This document shows, piece by piece, positions 35,982 through 45,946 of a stretch of 54,007 bases of DNA (position 1 is the stretch's first letter; every line of letters begins with the position of its first letter). This DNA comes from Oscillatoria salina IIICB1 (GTDB taxonomy: Bacteria > Cyanobacteriota > Cyanobacteriia > Cyanobacteriales > SIO1D9), in assembly GCF_020144665.1 (NCBI RefSeq), contig NZ_JAAHBQ010000043.1, forward strand, positions 1 through 54,007, written 5' to 3'. The notes under the pieces are model-generated. The model worked only from the letters and a program-made list of their open reading frames with translations. It ran no database searches and was not told where the DNA came from. The translations under genes were made by a program, and so were the position numbers.

Positions 35982-36431
35982 ATGAGTCAAGAGGTAGTAC
36001 AGTGGTTGGCTGAAATTCGGGCTTTGAGAGAGCAAATAGCCCAGTTACAAAACGATCTTAGCCAGGCTGACGAGAGTGCAGCTAATTGGCGACGGCGCTA
36101 CTCAGATGAAGCCCAACAACGCCGCACTGAAGCGAAACTCGCTCAGCAGGAAATTAAACGCTTAAAAGCGGAAATTAAAGATTTGCAAACTAGAAGCTTA
36201 CGTTTGAAAACTGAGCAGACTGAGAAAATGACTGAGATTGAAGAGGAAGTTTCTCAGTTACAAACGGTTGACGAACTCAAGCAAAAATTAATTGAGGCGA
36301 TCGCCGAACGCGATAACCTCGCTCAAGCTTTAAAATTAGAACAGGAAAGTCACGAGCAAACTCGCCAAAGTTTGACTGCGGTTATTGGTGACACGATCGA
36401 TCGGTTTTCTCACCAAAGGAATCAGGAGTAA
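35982..36431 (+). CDS. Coiled-coil protein of unknown function
   Basis: 149 residues, almost all a heptad coiled coil (REQIAQLQNDLSQADE, then QEIKRLKAEIKDLQTRSLRL, QLQTVDELKQKLIEAIAERD). No signal peptide or membrane segment. The ATG has an AGGAGCGA ribosome binding site. The short C-terminal piece (VIGDTIDRFSHQ) may be a small helix outside the coil. Cyanobacteria have many such small coiled-coil proteins; the role cannot be told. It is followed directly by repeat DNA. Confidence 0.8.
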   Translation: MSQEVVQWLAEIRALREQIAQLQNDLSQADESAANWRRRYSDEAQQRRTEAKLAQQEIKRLKAEIKDLQTRSLRLKTEQTEKMTEIEEEVSQLQTVDELKQKLIEAIAERDNLAQALKLEQESHEQTRQSLTAVIGDTIDRFSHQRNQE

Positions 36432-36444
36432 TTAGGGATTGGGG

Positions 36445-36513
36445 ATTGGGGGAAGAGGGGGAGGGGGAAGAGGAGGAGGGGGAAGAGGAGGAGGGGGAAG
36501 ACAAGGGAGACAA
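36445..36513. repeat. Polypurine tract
   Basis: About 70 bases almost wholly of G and A on the plus strand (GGGGGAAGAGGAGGAGG repeated three times). It adjoins the heptamer array. A triplex-prone tract of this type is unusual for the rest of the window. Confidence 0.8.
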
Positions 36514-36542
36514 GGAGGAATTTGCAGCAAAGTTTTCCTAAT

Positions 36543-36668
36543 CCCCAGTCCCCAGTCCCCAGTCCCCAGTCCCCAGTCCCCAGTCCCCAGTCCCCAGTCC
36601 CCAGTCCCCAGTCCCCAGTCCCCAGTCCCCAGTCCCCAGTCCCCAGTCCCCAGTCCCCAGTCCCCAGT
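36543..36668. repeat. Tandem heptamer array, 18 perfect CCCCAGT units
   Basis: 126 bp of uninterrupted CCCCAGT (minus strand ACTGGGG), 18 units by count. It lies between the coiled-coil gene and the thrC stop codon (36672). The array is longer and purer than any other in the window, so copy-number change by slippage is likely. Confidence 0.97.
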
Positions 36669-36671
36669 CAC

Positions 36672-37781
36672 CTAAAATCCCATAATCTTGGCTACGGCGG
36701 CTGAATTTGCCTTAACTCCTGCATTAAGCTGACTTTTACTGTGTTTGATTGCTGTATCGGGATCTTTTAATCCATTCCCCGTCAACACACACACCACATT
36801 TGCACCACTGGGTACTCGCTCTTTTACTTTCAGTAAACCAGCTACGGATGCGGCGGATGCGGGTTCGCAGAAAATACCTTCTTCTGAGGCGAGTAGCCGA
36901 TAAGCGTCTAAAATTTCTTCATCGGTGACAGCATGAAACTCACCTTGACTAGCTTCAGAAACCGATCTTGCTTTTTCCCAATTCGCGGGATTACCAATTC
37001 TAATTGCTGTGGCGATCGTCTGAGGAGATGCAACTGGCTTACCGCTAATCAATGGGGCTGCACCTGCGGCTTGAAAACCCATCATTTTCGGTAATTTGCT
37101 ACTTTTTCCTACTTGCTGATATTGACAAAAGCCCATCCAATATGCTGTGATATTCCCCGCATTGCCAACGGGAATACACAACCAATCAGGAGCATCGCCC
37201 AAAGCATCAACAACTTCAAAAGCGGCGGTTTTTTGTCCTTCGAGGCGATAAGGATTAACCGAATTGACCAAAGTTACCGGATGAGTTTCCGCCAGTTCCC
37301 GGACTATTTCTAAACAATCGTCAAAATTACCTTCAATTGCGATTACTTCCGCCCCATAAAGTAAAGCTTGCGCCAACTTCCCCAAAGCCACATAACCATC
37401 AGGGATCAACACAAAAGCTCGCATTCCCGCACGACGAGCATAAGCAGCGGCGGCGGCGGAAGTATTCCCCGTAGAAGCGCAAATCACCGCCTTTGCTCCG
37501 GCTTCTTTGGCTTTCGAGATCGCCATTGTCATACCTCGGTCTTTAAAACTTCCGGTAGGGTTTAAACCGTCAAATTTAACCGCCACCTCTACACCACGAC
37601 CAATTTCAGCAGCGATCGCGGGTACGGGGATCAAAGGCGTATTTCCTTCTAACAGCGTTACCACCGGAGTAGACTCGCTCACTGGCAAATAAGGGCGATA
37701 AGCCTCAATTAAGCCCAGCCAACGCTTGCTGGTATTTTGCTTTGGTTCAGATAAGTTAGCCGCAGATAGCCTCAAAGCCAC
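36672..37781 (-). CDS. thrC: Threonine synthase
   Basis: 369 residues from a GTG start. The PLP-binding lysine is in [11 protein letters not shown] (near residue 80), and the phosphate-binding loop is within [13 protein letters not shown]. Later motifs [16 protein letters not shown] and a late [12 protein letters not shown] complete the fold-type II enzyme. It converts O-phosphohomoserine to threonine in the cytosol. The start fits the family's short N terminus (LSEPKQN..., then [11 protein letters not shown]). A 7-bp hairpin (AGCAGGA, loop GACT, TCCTGCT) occurs upstream near 37823-37840. It is not followed by a T run and has no assigned role. Confidence 0.97.
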   Translation of the reverse strand: MALRLSAANLSEPKQNTSKRWLGLIEAYRPYLPVSESTPVVTLLEGNTPLIPVPAIAAEIGRGVEVAVKFDGLNPTGSFKDRGMTMAISKAKEAGAKAVICASTGNTSAAAAAYARRAGMRAFVLIPDGYVALGKLAQALLYGAEVIAIEGNFDDCLEIVRELAETHPVTLVNSVNPYRLEGQKTAAFEVVDALGDAPDWLCIPVGNAGNITAYWMGFCQYQQVGKSSKLPKMMGFQAAGAAPLISGKPVASPQTIATAIRIGNPANWEKARSVSEASQGEFHAVTDEEILDAYRLLASEEGIFCEPASAASVAGLLKVKERVPSGANVVCVLTGNGLKDPDTAIKHSKSQLNAGVKANSAAVAKIMGF

Positions 37782-38062
37782 AAGCCTCGTTTAATTTTCA
37801 ATAAATAAATCTAATTTTTTTAGCAGGAGACTTCCTGCTCGTTGAGATAACTATTAGTTCTTCTTAGTTTACCAGGTTGGGGTCAATCCGATCCCAGCAG
37901 AGTTAAGTTCTCCAACAAGCTCATCATCGATTACAGTCTTGGCTTCTTACAGATTAAGCTAAGCGCTTGCGATCGTCGGCTCGAAGTTCAAGAGAACAAA
38001 CCAACTTGAGCGGGGATTTTAGACAAGTGTTTGGCACCAATCACCAATCCCCAGCTTACCCT

Positions 38063-39463
38063 TTATCGCGAGCGGTTAGCCGTTACCGACTTTTCTGAGC
38101 GAGAATTTGACTTGCGTTTGCGAATTTTGGGTCGTTCTACTTTTGGCACTTCCCAATCACCATTCATCCAATCAGGACAGCTAGAATCGTAAACCATCTG
38201 TAAAGCGGCGGCAGCGATCGCATGGGGATCGTATTCATCGCTTAACTGACGCACGATTGGCAAGAAAGAAGCCATCCGTTCGCCCATTAACACTTCTTTC
38301 ACCTGAGCTTGCAGTTTGTCAATGCGTTGTGCTTCAACTTCTGCACGAGTAGGAATTTTGCGGACGACCAGGCTTTGACGTACTCGGCGTTCGATTTGCC
38401 GCAACATCCGACGGTCTACAGGCTGAATCAAAGAAATTGCCGTTCCTGTCTTACCTGCGCGACCTGTACGACCGATCCGATGAATATAAGTTTCGCTATT
38501 ATCCGGCAAGTCAAAGTTTATTACGTGGCTCAAGTGTTCCACATCCAAACCCCGTGCCGCAATATCCGTAGCCACTACCCAGCGTACTTGACCATCACGA
38601 AAACGCTGTACTAAGCGTTCCCGTTGATTTTGAGAAAGATCCCCGTGGTATTCATCCACACTATGACCTGCGGCTTGTAACCTACTAGTAATTTCCGATG
38701 CCGAACGACGAGTCCGCACGAAAATCAAAGCTGCTTCTGGATCTTCAATCGTCAAAATCGGTTGTAAAGCTTTCATCTTCGTCCAACCGCGAGGAACCAT
38801 ATAGACTTTTTGCTCAATTTTCGCAGGTGCAGCTTGAGGTTGATCCACCGTCACCGTTACCGGATTGTCCAAAAACTGCTTCACCAAATCGCGAATTTCG
38901 CGCGGCATTGTCGCTGAAAAACAAGCTGTTTGGCGTTGTGTGGGTGCTTGGGACAAAATCTTCTTCACATCATCGATGAAACCCATGCTCAACATTTCAT
39001 CGGATTCATCTAAAACTGCCCACTCAACCTGACTTAAATCCAGTTTTTTGCGATCGAGTAAATCGAGAACTCGTCCAGGAGTACCAACTACAATTTGAAC
39101 TCCCTTGTCCAAACTGCGGATTTGGCGATCGATCGATTGACCACCACAAACTGTTAACACATAAAGTCTGCGTTCCCAGGAAAACTCTTTAATTGCGGCA
39201 GCTACTTGCTGTGCCAATTCTCGTGTTGGCGTTAAAATCAACGCTTGTACTGCCTTATTTTTTATGTCAATCCGTTCTAAAATTGGCAGCGAAAAAGCCG
39301 CCGTTTTTCCAGTACCTGTCTGGGATTGTCCGACCACATCGCGACCTTTAAGTAATTCGGGAATTGCCTGAGCTTGGATTGTTGTCGGAGATTGGAAGCC
39401 CAGTTTTTCAAGTTGCTCGCAACGAGAGTCAGAAATGCCCAGACTTTGGAATGTAATTGTCAT
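38063..39463 (-). CDS. DEAD-box-type RNA helicase (DESD in motif II)
   Basis: 466 residues. The motifs in order are the Q-motif region FQSLGISD...GFQSPTTIQAQAIP, motif I SQTGTGKTAAF, Ia PTRELAQQ, GG, Ib TPGRVLDLL, motif II LDESDEM, motif III SAT, IV IFVRTR, V ATDIAARGLD and VI HRIGRTGRAG. Motif II is DESD rather than DEAD, a Ser for Ala change. A basic C-terminal extension (RPKIRKRKSNSRSEKS) follows, suited to RNA binding. Cold- or redox-regulated relatives exist in cyanobacteria (crhR/crhC); which subgroup this belongs to is not decided here. It follows rimO after 121 bp on the same strand. Confidence 0.94.
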   Translation of the reverse strand: MTITFQSLGISDSRCEQLEKLGFQSPTTIQAQAIPELLKGRDVVGQSQTGTGKTAAFSLPILERIDIKNKAVQALILTPTRELAQQVAAAIKEFSWERRLYVLTVCGGQSIDRQIRSLDKGVQIVVGTPGRVLDLLDRKKLDLSQVEWAVLDESDEMLSMGFIDDVKKILSQAPTQRQTACFSATMPREIRDLVKQFLDNPVTVTVDQPQAAPAKIEQKVYMVPRGWTKMKALQPILTIEDPEAALIFVRTRRSASEITSRLQAAGHSVDEYHGDLSQNQRERLVQRFRDGQVRWVVATDIAARGLDVEHLSHVINFDLPDNSETYIHRIGRTGRAGKTGTAISLIQPVDRRMLRQIERRVRQSLVVRKIPTRAEVEAQRIDKLQAQVKEVLMGERMASFLPIVRQLSDEYDPHAIAAAALQMVYDSSCPDWMNGDWEVPKVERPKIRKRKSNSRSEKSVTANRSR

Positions 39464-39584
39464 ATTTTGTTCTTGGTTGTTCGTTTGCCTGTGTACAGTT
39501 AGTGCCTAACTTGTGTTGAGGTAGTTATCTCGCTGATGCCTGTTTCCGGTTGATTGACTAATTTTTTGCTCTTAGTGGAGCTAA

Positions 39585-40922
39585 CTAATCTGACGACAAG
39601 CTTGCGCTCGTTTTTACGCGACCGTAAAGGTCGTAAATATCGGCATCAGTAATTTCTACTTGCGCGATCGCTCCGAGCGTTGCTTCACCTTCTACAAACA
39701 CCAGTCCGTCTACCTCTGGGGCAAAGCGTGCTGAACGACCGATTAATTCTTGGCTATGGTAATTTTCTTGTTCGATTAAGACATCTACTATTTTTCCTAC
39801 CGATCCTTGATTTTTCTTAGCTGATATTGGTTGTTGGATTTCCATCACAATCGAGCGACGCTCGTCCATTACCTCTTGGGGAACTTGGTTGGGGAGGTCG
39901 TAAGCTTCCGTTCCTTCTTCTCTCGAAAAGGTAAATACGCCTACGTGGTCAAATTCGTGACGCTGGACAAATTCTACCAGATGTTGAAAATGCTTTTCTG
40001 TCTCGCCCGGAAATCCGACGATTAATGTTGTTCGCATCACTGCGTCCGGGAGCGCCTCTTTAATTCTCTCTATAATACGATCGTTTACCTGTCCTTGCCA
40101 AGGACGGTTCATGGCTCGCAGAATTTCTGGGTGAGAGTGTTGCAGGGGCAAATCCAGGTAGGGCAGCACGTTAGGGGTTTCTTCGATCGCTGAAATTACT
40201 TCTGGTGTTAGCCCGGTGGGATAGGCGTAATGGATTCTAATCCAGGGAATGTCTATTTTGCCTAATGCCCGTAGCAGTTCGGCTAGTTTCGGTTTTCCGT
40301 ACAGATCGAGACCGTAATTGGTGGTAATTTGCGAGATGAGAATTAATTCTTGAACCCCTTGGGCGGCAAGTTCTTCGGCTTCGGTAACGAGCGACTCAAT
40401 CGAACGCGATCGCTGTTTGCCCCGCAGATGGGGAATAATACAAAAGGCACAGCCGTAATCACATCCTTCGGCTACCCGTAAATAAGCTACCCCTTCGGTT
40501 GTAGTGCGATAGCGGGGAGTTGTCTCGTCAGCTATGTAGGTAGGTTCTGGGGAAACTTCTTTAACTCGTTCTCCCGTCTCCACCCGCTCAATTACCTGGA
40601 CTATTTTATTGTAATCGCTGCTGCCCACGACTGCTACTGCTTCAGGTAACTCCTCAAGCAATTCTTCGGGGAAGTGCTGAACCATACAGCCTGCGATAAT
40701 AATCTTTTTCTTGGCTTCTGCTAGTTCTACCAAAGTCCGAACCGATTCTTCTCGCGCTGCTTGGATAAAACTACAGGTATTGACGACTACATAATCTGCT
40801 AATTCTTCATTCGTATCTATCTGATAGCCTGCCTGTGCTAGCAGACCTAATATATGTTCGGAATCAACACGGTTTTTTTCACAACCTAAGTGAGAAAGTG
40901 CAATTGTTGGCTTTTTGCCCAT
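39585..40922 (-). CDS. rimO: Ribosomal protein uS12 methylthiotransferase
   Basis: 445 residues from the ATG at 40922; an in-frame TTG five codons earlier is less likely. The N-terminal UPF0004 domain has [15 protein letters not shown], with further cluster cysteines in VVNTCSFI and GCMVQHF. The radical-SAM motif is [16 protein letters not shown] (CxxxCxxC). A TRAM domain closes the chain. The start and the RimO-like [10 protein letters not shown] separate it from MiaB. It adds a methylthio group to an aspartate of ribosomal protein S12. Confidence 0.95.
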   Translation of the reverse strand: MGKKPTIALSHLGCEKNRVDSEHILGLLAQAGYQIDTNEELADYVVVNTCSFIQAAREESVRTLVELAEAKKKIIIAGCMVQHFPEELLEELPEAVAVVGSSDYNKIVQVIERVETGERVKEVSPEPTYIADETTPRYRTTTEGVAYLRVAEGCDYGCAFCIIPHLRGKQRSRSIESLVTEAEELAAQGVQELILISQITTNYGLDLYGKPKLAELLRALGKIDIPWIRIHYAYPTGLTPEVISAIEETPNVLPYLDLPLQHSHPEILRAMNRPWQGQVNDRIIERIKEALPDAVMRTTLIVGFPGETEKHFQHLVEFVQRHEFDHVGVFTFSREEGTEAYDLPNQVPQEVMDERRSIVMEIQQPISAKKNQGSVGKIVDVLIEQENYHSQELIGRSARFAPEVDGLVFVEGEATLGAIAQVEITDADIYDLYGRVKTSASLSSD

Positions 40923-41321
40923 TCTTTTATTTATCAATCAAATTTGTCAGTATAGGTTTTGCCATCTACGCCTAACGACGCTAGTTCCGAGCGCCGATAA
41001 TTATCTTTTTTGCTATTTTCAGAGTTATTGGCTCTAGTCGTTCTTTATTGTAAAGAAAAATTTCACCAATGGGTTAGTTTTTACTCGTTCGGTTTTCCGT
41101 TAGCTATAACTCAAAAAAATAAGCATATACCATATATAATAGTATATGTCAAGAGATAAATAATAATTGGTAACTAATAACTACTAACTGGTAATGGAGA
41201 TCGCGCTAATCGATAAAATTGTAACCAACAGCGCCGCTTTTCGATCTTCATCTCATCACCGAATGAGTAAAGAGGGTAGCGGCAGATTGTATTGGCGGTG
41301 CGTTCAGGTTAATGTGAAAGC
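40923..41321. other. Intergenic region between divergent rimO and btpA
   Basis: About 400 bp without a gene. It has a CATATAC...GTATATG inverted repeat (41124-41148), a short ACTAACTGGTA-type heptamer run (41167-41195) and otherwise AT-rich DNA. The repeat could be an operator for btpA or rimO. Confidence 0.5.
41124..41148. promoter_or_regulatory. Inverted repeat upstream of btpA
   Basis: Arms CATATAC (41124-41130) and GTATATG (41142-41148) are separated by 11 AT-rich bases. It lies about 175 bp upstream of the btpA start. A regulator site or a promoter element is possible; nothing else supports either. Confidence 0.3.
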
Positions 41322-42179
41322 GTGGATTTAGAACAAATTTTCAAAACACCGAATCCGATTATTGGCGTTGTGCATTTGTTGCCGTTGCCAAGTTCTGCTC
41401 GTTGGGGAGGTTCCCTCAAAGCAGTAATGGATAGGGCGCAAATGGAAGCAACAGCATTAGCGGCGGGAGGCGTAGATGGTATTATCGTCGAAAATTTTTT
41501 TGATGCGCCTTTTGTCAAAGACGAAGTAGACCCAGCAGTAGTAAGTGCGATGACGCTGATCGTGCAGCGTTTAATGAATTTAGTGATGTTACCAGTGGGG
41601 ATCAATGTTTTAAGAAATGACGCCAAAAGTGCGCTCGCGATCGCCAGTTGCGTTGAGGCTCAATTTATTCGAGTAAACGTCCTCACTGGGGTGATGGCAA
41701 CCGATGGAGGTTTAATTGAAGGTAACGCTCATCAATTAATGCGTTATCGTCGGGAATTAGGCAGCAATGTCCAGATTTTAGCAGACGTGCTGGTAAAACA
41801 CGCCCGTCCCCTCGGCTCGCCAAATCTGACTACAGCAGTACAAGAGACAATCGAGCGAGGTTTAGCCGATGGCGTAATTTTATCGGGTTGGGCAACAGGT
41901 AGCCCACCGAACTTAGAAGATTTAGAGCTAGCAGTGGCGGCTGCCAAAGGAACCCCAGTTTTCATTGGTAGTGGCGCAGATTGTGACAACATCGGTAAAC
42001 TGATGCAAGCTGCCGATGGGGCGATCGTCGCTAGTTCCCTAAAACGACACGGGCGAATAACGGAACCCATTGACCCAATTCGCGTGTCTCAGTTTGTAGA
42101 AGCTGCTAGAGAAAGCGTAAACTCGAAGGAGGAAGAAGTAGAAACACAAACCGTGTCTTCAGTCAAGCTTCCTTCTTGA
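41322..42179 (+). CDS. btpA: BtpA-family photosystem I biogenesis protein
   Basis: 285 residues from a GTG start. The chain is a TIM-barrel-like BtpA/SgcQ protein: IIGVVHLLPLPSSARWGG near the start, AAGGVDGIIVENFFDAPFV, GINVLRNDAKSALAIA and GVILSGWATGSPPN. BtpA is a peripheral thylakoid protein needed for stable photosystem I accumulation in Synechocystis; that role is family knowledge. A short tail after VEAARE (about residue 265) is poorly conserved. The next gene, a VKOR fusion, begins 43 bp downstream. Confidence 0.93.
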   Translation: MDLEQIFKTPNPIIGVVHLLPLPSSARWGGSLKAVMDRAQMEATALAAGGVDGIIVENFFDAPFVKDEVDPAVVSAMTLIVQRLMNLVMLPVGINVLRNDAKSALAIASCVEAQFIRVNVLTGVMATDGGLIEGNAHQLMRYRRELGSNVQILADVLVKHARPLGSPNLTTAVQETIERGLADGVILSGWATGSPPNLEDLELAVAAAKGTPVFIGSGADCDNIGKLMQAADGAIVASSLKRHGRITEPIDPIRVSQFVEAARESVNSKEEEVETQTVSSVKLPS

Positions 42180-42222
42180 TGAAAGTCATCACTGTAACTA
42201 CATAGGGAAATTTTTGAAGAAA

Positions 42223-43206
42223 ATGAGCCGCCGACGTTCTACTCCTTGGATTCAACGCTGGTCGCGTCCGATAATTGGTGCGATCGCGATCGTAGGTGCA
42301 ATTTTAACTGCTTATCTGACTGTGGTTAAACTCACTGGTGGTGAGGTTACTTGTGCTGCTGATGCTGCCGCCTCAGCTAGTAGCTGCAATGATGTCCTCA
42401 ATAGTCCTTATGCTACGGTTTTTGGTCTGCCACTGTCTTTGTTTGGTTTTCTTGCTTATACCAGTATGAGTGTGTTTGCTCTTGGTCCTATAGCAATGAA
42501 GGGAGAAGGCAATAAACGACTCAAAAATCAACTCGAAAATTGGACTTGGTTACTACTGTTAGCTGGTGCGACATCGATGAGTGTCTTCAGCAGTTATTTG
42601 ATGTACATTCTAACTACTGAAATTCAAGCAGTGTGTCTTTACTGCATCGGCTCGGCTCTTTTCTCCCTGAGTTTGTTAATTCTGACAGTTATTGGTCGGG
42701 AATGGGAAGATTTCGGACAAATTTTCTTCACTGGTACTTTAGTTGCAATGGTGACGTTGGTAGGAACTCTGGGAGTTTATTCTGGTATTAACTCTCCAGA
42801 AGTTACCTCATCCTCAGGTCAGACTGTTATTCCTGTAGCTACTACACAACCAGTACCGCCTTATGGTTGGGAAATTACGACTACCTCTGGCGAAGCAGAA
42901 ATTGCCTTGGCTAATTATTTGACCGAGATTGGCGTGAAGAATTACGGTGCTTTTTGGTGTCCCCACTGCTACGAACAAAAACAATTGTTTGGTAAGAAAG
43001 CATTTGCGGAAATTGATTACATTGAATGCGACCCTCGCGGGGTAAATCCTCAACAAGAAGTTTGTCAAGCAACGGGGATTAAATCTTATCCAACTTGGGA
43101 GATTAAAGGTCAGTTATACCCAGGCGTAAAAACTCTGGATGAATTAGCTGAATTGTCTGATTATCAAGGTACCAAAAACTTTAAATACACAATGCCAGAA
43201 AGTTAA
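42223..43206 (+). CDS. VKOR-thioredoxin fusion (disulfide-forming oxidoreductase)
   Basis: About 327 residues. ATG at 42223 is preferred; TTG at 42214 is three codons longer. Four to five transmembrane helices (18-40, 65-90, 105-125, 130-150, 165-185) form the VKOR domain, with the loop cysteine pair (TCAADAAASASSCND) and the CLYCIGS CxxC near residue 140. The C-terminal thioredoxin-like domain (about 225-327) has FWCPHCYEQ. Such fusions are known in cyanobacteria and plants (LTO1); they use a quinone to form disulfides in the lumen or periplasm, including those of photosystem proteins. The neighbour btpA fits a thylakoid role. Confidence 0.93.
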   Translation: MSRRRSTPWIQRWSRPIIGAIAIVGAILTAYLTVVKLTGGEVTCAADAAASASSCNDVLNSPYATVFGLPLSLFGFLAYTSMSVFALGPIAMKGEGNKRLKNQLENWTWLLLLAGATSMSVFSSYLMYILTTEIQAVCLYCIGSALFSLSLLILTVIGREWEDFGQIFFTGTLVAMVTLVGTLGVYSGINSPEVTSSSGQTVIPVATTQPVPPYGWEITTTSGEAEIALANYLTEIGVKNYGAFWCPHCYEQKQLFGKKAFAEIDYIECDPRGVNPQQEVCQATGIKSYPTWEIKGQLYPGVKTLDELAELSDYQGTKNFKYTMPES

Positions 43207-43444
43207 CAGTTAGTAGCGATCGATACTCGCATCTACTAGTTAGTTAAGCAAAGACAAACAACTGCTTGCCGATCGCTGGAAATAGACGGCAAGCTCGGAC
43301 AGGGTGCAAGCCTAACTAAAGTTAAATCTGAGGTTAGGAATTCGCTATGAAGGTATTGAAGATATTCAACTAATCAGCAAATAATCGTACTTGTTAGTTG
43401 GAAAAGTGCAAAAATTAGCAAACCCTGTCGTTTGATTACAGTAA

Positions 43445-45613
43445 ATGAAAAAAAAGAGTTTGCGAGTAAGGCTGAAGCGGTGGTTGAGCGGCGATCGCCG
43501 CATATTACGCCGAGTATTACTGAGTGCTTTCAGCGTTGCAGGTGGAGTAATTATTTTGCGTTTGAATGGGTTGTTACTGGCTGGAGAATTAGCAGTTTAC
43601 GACCAAATGTTCCGTCTGCGCGATTGGCGCGATCGCCAAACTTTCGACGATCGCTTTTTAATTGTTGAAATTAACGAGGAAGATATTCAACAGGTGGGAA
43701 AGTGGCCCATTCCTGATGGGGTGATGGCACAACTTTTGCAGAAATTAAATGCTTCACAACCACGGGCGATTGGTTTAGATATTTATCGGGATTTGGCAGT
43801 AGAACCGGGACATGAAGAATTTGTTGAGGTTTCTAGTCGAATTCCTAATCTGATTGGCATTGAGAAACTCGAAGCTAAAAATACTCCTGCTGTGCCACCA
43901 CCGCCACAATTGAGTGAAAAAGATGGGGTGGGATTTAATAATGTGGTGACAGATGCTGATGGTAAAGTGCGTCGCTTTTTGCTTTACTCTCATCAACATG
44001 GCAAACTACACACCAGTTTTGCTCTCAAATTAGCTTTACTTTATCTTGAGTCTGAAGCAATTACTCCTCAACCAGCAACGATAAATCCGGATTATTTACA
44101 ACTGGATAAAGGAGTTTTTCGCTCTTTTAAAACCAATGATGGTGCTTACATCCGAACTGATGCTAAAGGCTACCAAGTATTAGCAAATTATGTCCATCCC
44201 GCTAAGTTTCGGAAAGTGTCGATGGGTGATGTTTTGTCCGATCGAGTATCAGCAGATTTAGTACGCGATCGCCTAGTTTTGATCGGTTGGACGGCATCAA
44301 GTGTTAAAGATTTCTTTTTGATCCCTTACAGTACTAGTTTCTCTCAAGATCCTCAACTGTTTTCTGGGGTAGAGTTACACGCTAATTTTATTAGTCAAAT
44401 TCTCAGTGCGGCAATTTCAGGTAGATCTTTGATGAGAGTTTTGCCTGAATTGCTAGAATGGCTCTGGATTCTTGGCTGGGCTTTGGTTGGAGCAATAATA
44501 ATTTCTTCTTCGCCAAATCCGCTCCAGGGTTCTGTTGCTCTTTCAATTGCTGCTGTTGTTCTCACTGGTGGTGCTTATCTAGCTTTTTTAGTTGGCTGGT
44601 GGTTGCCTTTGGTTCCACCTTGGTTGGGATTGATCGGTTCTGCAATGGTGGTTACTAGCCAGTTGGCTCATCAACAAGAAGAACTTAAACGTTCTCAAGA
44701 ATTTCTCCAAAGTGTGATTGATAAGATTCCCGATCCAATTTTTGTTAAGGATAAAGATTATCGCTGGATTATTCTCAATCAGGCTTTTTGTGATTTTAGC
44801 GGTTATTCGTTGGGGGAATTATTGGGTAAAACTGACCGCAATATTTTTCCGGCGAATGAAGCTTATGTTTTTTGGTCTCAAGATCGCTTTGTGTTTGAGA
44901 ATAATACTGCTTGCGAAAATGAAGAGAAGTTTACTGATGCTCAAGGGATGACGCATTTAATTGCGACGAAAAGGTCGCTGCATCAGGATGCGGCTGGTAA
45001 TGTCTTCTTAGTTGGGGTAATTCGCGATATTACTGAACGTAAGCGCCTGGAAGAGCAATTAAGGCAGTTGGCGGCTGATTTGAGCCGCCATAATGCGGAA
45101 CTTAAACGTTCTGCACAACGCTTGCACCAAGATGCTTATTATGATTCTCTGACGGGTTTGGGGAATCGTAAATTCTTCTACGAAAGTTTGGCAAAATCTC
45201 TGGAATGGGCGCAAAGAAGTAAGCAACTGGTGGGTTTGTTGTTTCTCGATTTGAATAAGTTTAAACCTGTTAATGATACTTTCGGACACGATGTTGGAGA
45301 TCTGTTGCTGAAAGAGGTGGGCGTGCGCTTAACTAAAAGCTTACGCAGCAGCGATGTGGTTTCTCGTCTCGGTGGTGATGAATTTACGGTCATTCTTCCA
45401 GGTATTAAGCAGGGGGAAGATGCTGAGAAGGTGGCGCAAAAGATTACTGCGGCTATGTCGGAATGTTTTTTTATTGGCGAGCATAAGATTTGCGTAACCG
45501 CTAGTATCGGTATTAGTGTCTATCCGGATGATGGGGAAACTATTGAGGAATTAATTAAGCAAGCTGATGCACAGATGTACAAATTAAAACAACTTAAGTG
45601 CGATCGCGCTTAA
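43445..45613 (+). CDS. CHASE2-PAS-GGDEF diguanylate cyclase
   Basis: 722 residues. An N-terminal membrane segment (about 25-45) precedes a CHASE2 sensor domain (45-330, with FDDRFLIVEINEEDIQQ and RAIGLDIYRDL). Three more membrane helices (340-415) follow, then a PAS domain (about 420-535; IPDPIFVKDKDYRWIILNQ), a short coiled coil, and a GGDEF domain (565-720) with intact RLGGDEF. RSSD, five residues upstream of GGDEF, is an I-site for product inhibition. The protein makes c-di-GMP in response to an extracytoplasmic signal. No EAL domain. It stands alone, about 240 bp after the VKOR fusion. Confidence 0.95.
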   Translation: MKKKSLRVRLKRWLSGDRRILRRVLLSAFSVAGGVIILRLNGLLLAGELAVYDQMFRLRDWRDRQTFDDRFLIVEINEEDIQQVGKWPIPDGVMAQLLQKLNASQPRAIGLDIYRDLAVEPGHEEFVEVSSRIPNLIGIEKLEAKNTPAVPPPPQLSEKDGVGFNNVVTDADGKVRRFLLYSHQHGKLHTSFALKLALLYLESEAITPQPATINPDYLQLDKGVFRSFKTNDGAYIRTDAKGYQVLANYVHPAKFRKVSMGDVLSDRVSADLVRDRLVLIGWTASSVKDFFLIPYSTSFSQDPQLFSGVELHANFISQILSAAISGRSLMRVLPELLEWLWILGWALVGAIIISSSPNPLQGSVALSIAAVVLTGGAYLAFLVGWWLPLVPPWLGLIGSAMVVTSQLAHQQEELKRSQEFLQSVIDKIPDPIFVKDKDYRWIILNQAFCDFSGYSLGELLGKTDRNIFPANEAYVFWSQDRFVFENNTACENEEKFTDAQGMTHLIATKRSLHQDAAGNVFLVGVIRDITERKRLEEQLRQLAADLSRHNAELKRSAQRLHQDAYYDSLTGLGNRKFFYESLAKSLEWAQRSKQLVGLLFLDLNKFKPVNDTFGHDVGDLLLKEVGVRLTKSLRSSDVVSRLGGDEFTVILPGIKQGEDAEKVAQKITAAMSECFFIGEHKICVTASIGISVYPDDGETIEELIKQADAQMYKLKQLKCDRA

Positions 45614-45946
45614 GTTTTTCTTACTTGGGGTGCAAGCTGAGTTGTCAGGATATTCTGTCTTTTTGCTCTTTATCTCTATTTGATTTTTTGTGGTAATTTC
45701 TAGGTCGTTAAGTATCTTTTTTGACGAAAATTTGGCGCTCGAGGAAAATTTAGTGCTCAGGTCATCTCCTGGTTTTCTCTGAAAGTTAAGTTATACTTGA
45801 TGAAGGGTTTAAAAACTTGACAACATTTTCTTTATATAGTAGAAATTTCTTTCAGTAAAAATACAGAGAATTTGGTTTTTGCTCTTCCCAAAACTGGGGA
45901 TCGGTGAATATACTGAAAGAAGAAAGGGTTTGCTCTTGTAAGAATT
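45614..45946. other. Intergenic region upstream of the small secreted protein gene
   Basis: About 330 bp without a gene. A sigma70-like promoter (45817-45845) lies about 100 bp before the small gene. The sequence CGAAAATTTGGCGCTCGAGG...AAATTTAGTGCTC contains a loose direct repeat. Nothing else is recognised. Confidence 0.45.
45817..45845 (+). promoter_or_regulatory. Candidate promoter of the small secreted protein gene
   Basis: TTGACA (45817-45822), 17-bp spacer, TAGAAA (45840-45845). The -35 is perfect, the -10 weaker; an overlapping TATAGT lies within the spacer. Confidence 0.45.

Noticed and set aside
36543-36668. CRISPR array
   Set aside because: Units are 7 bp and contiguous, without spacers, and no cas gene is near.
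36432-36675. Open frames on both strands reading SPVPSPQ or GTGDWGL repeats
   Set aside because: They are translations of the CCCCAGT heptamer array and polypurine tract, with no start context and no protein-like composition.
37871-37910. tRNA-like T-arm (GGGGTCAATCCGATCCC) upstream of thrC
   Set aside because: No acceptor, D-arm or anticodon arm could be placed around it.
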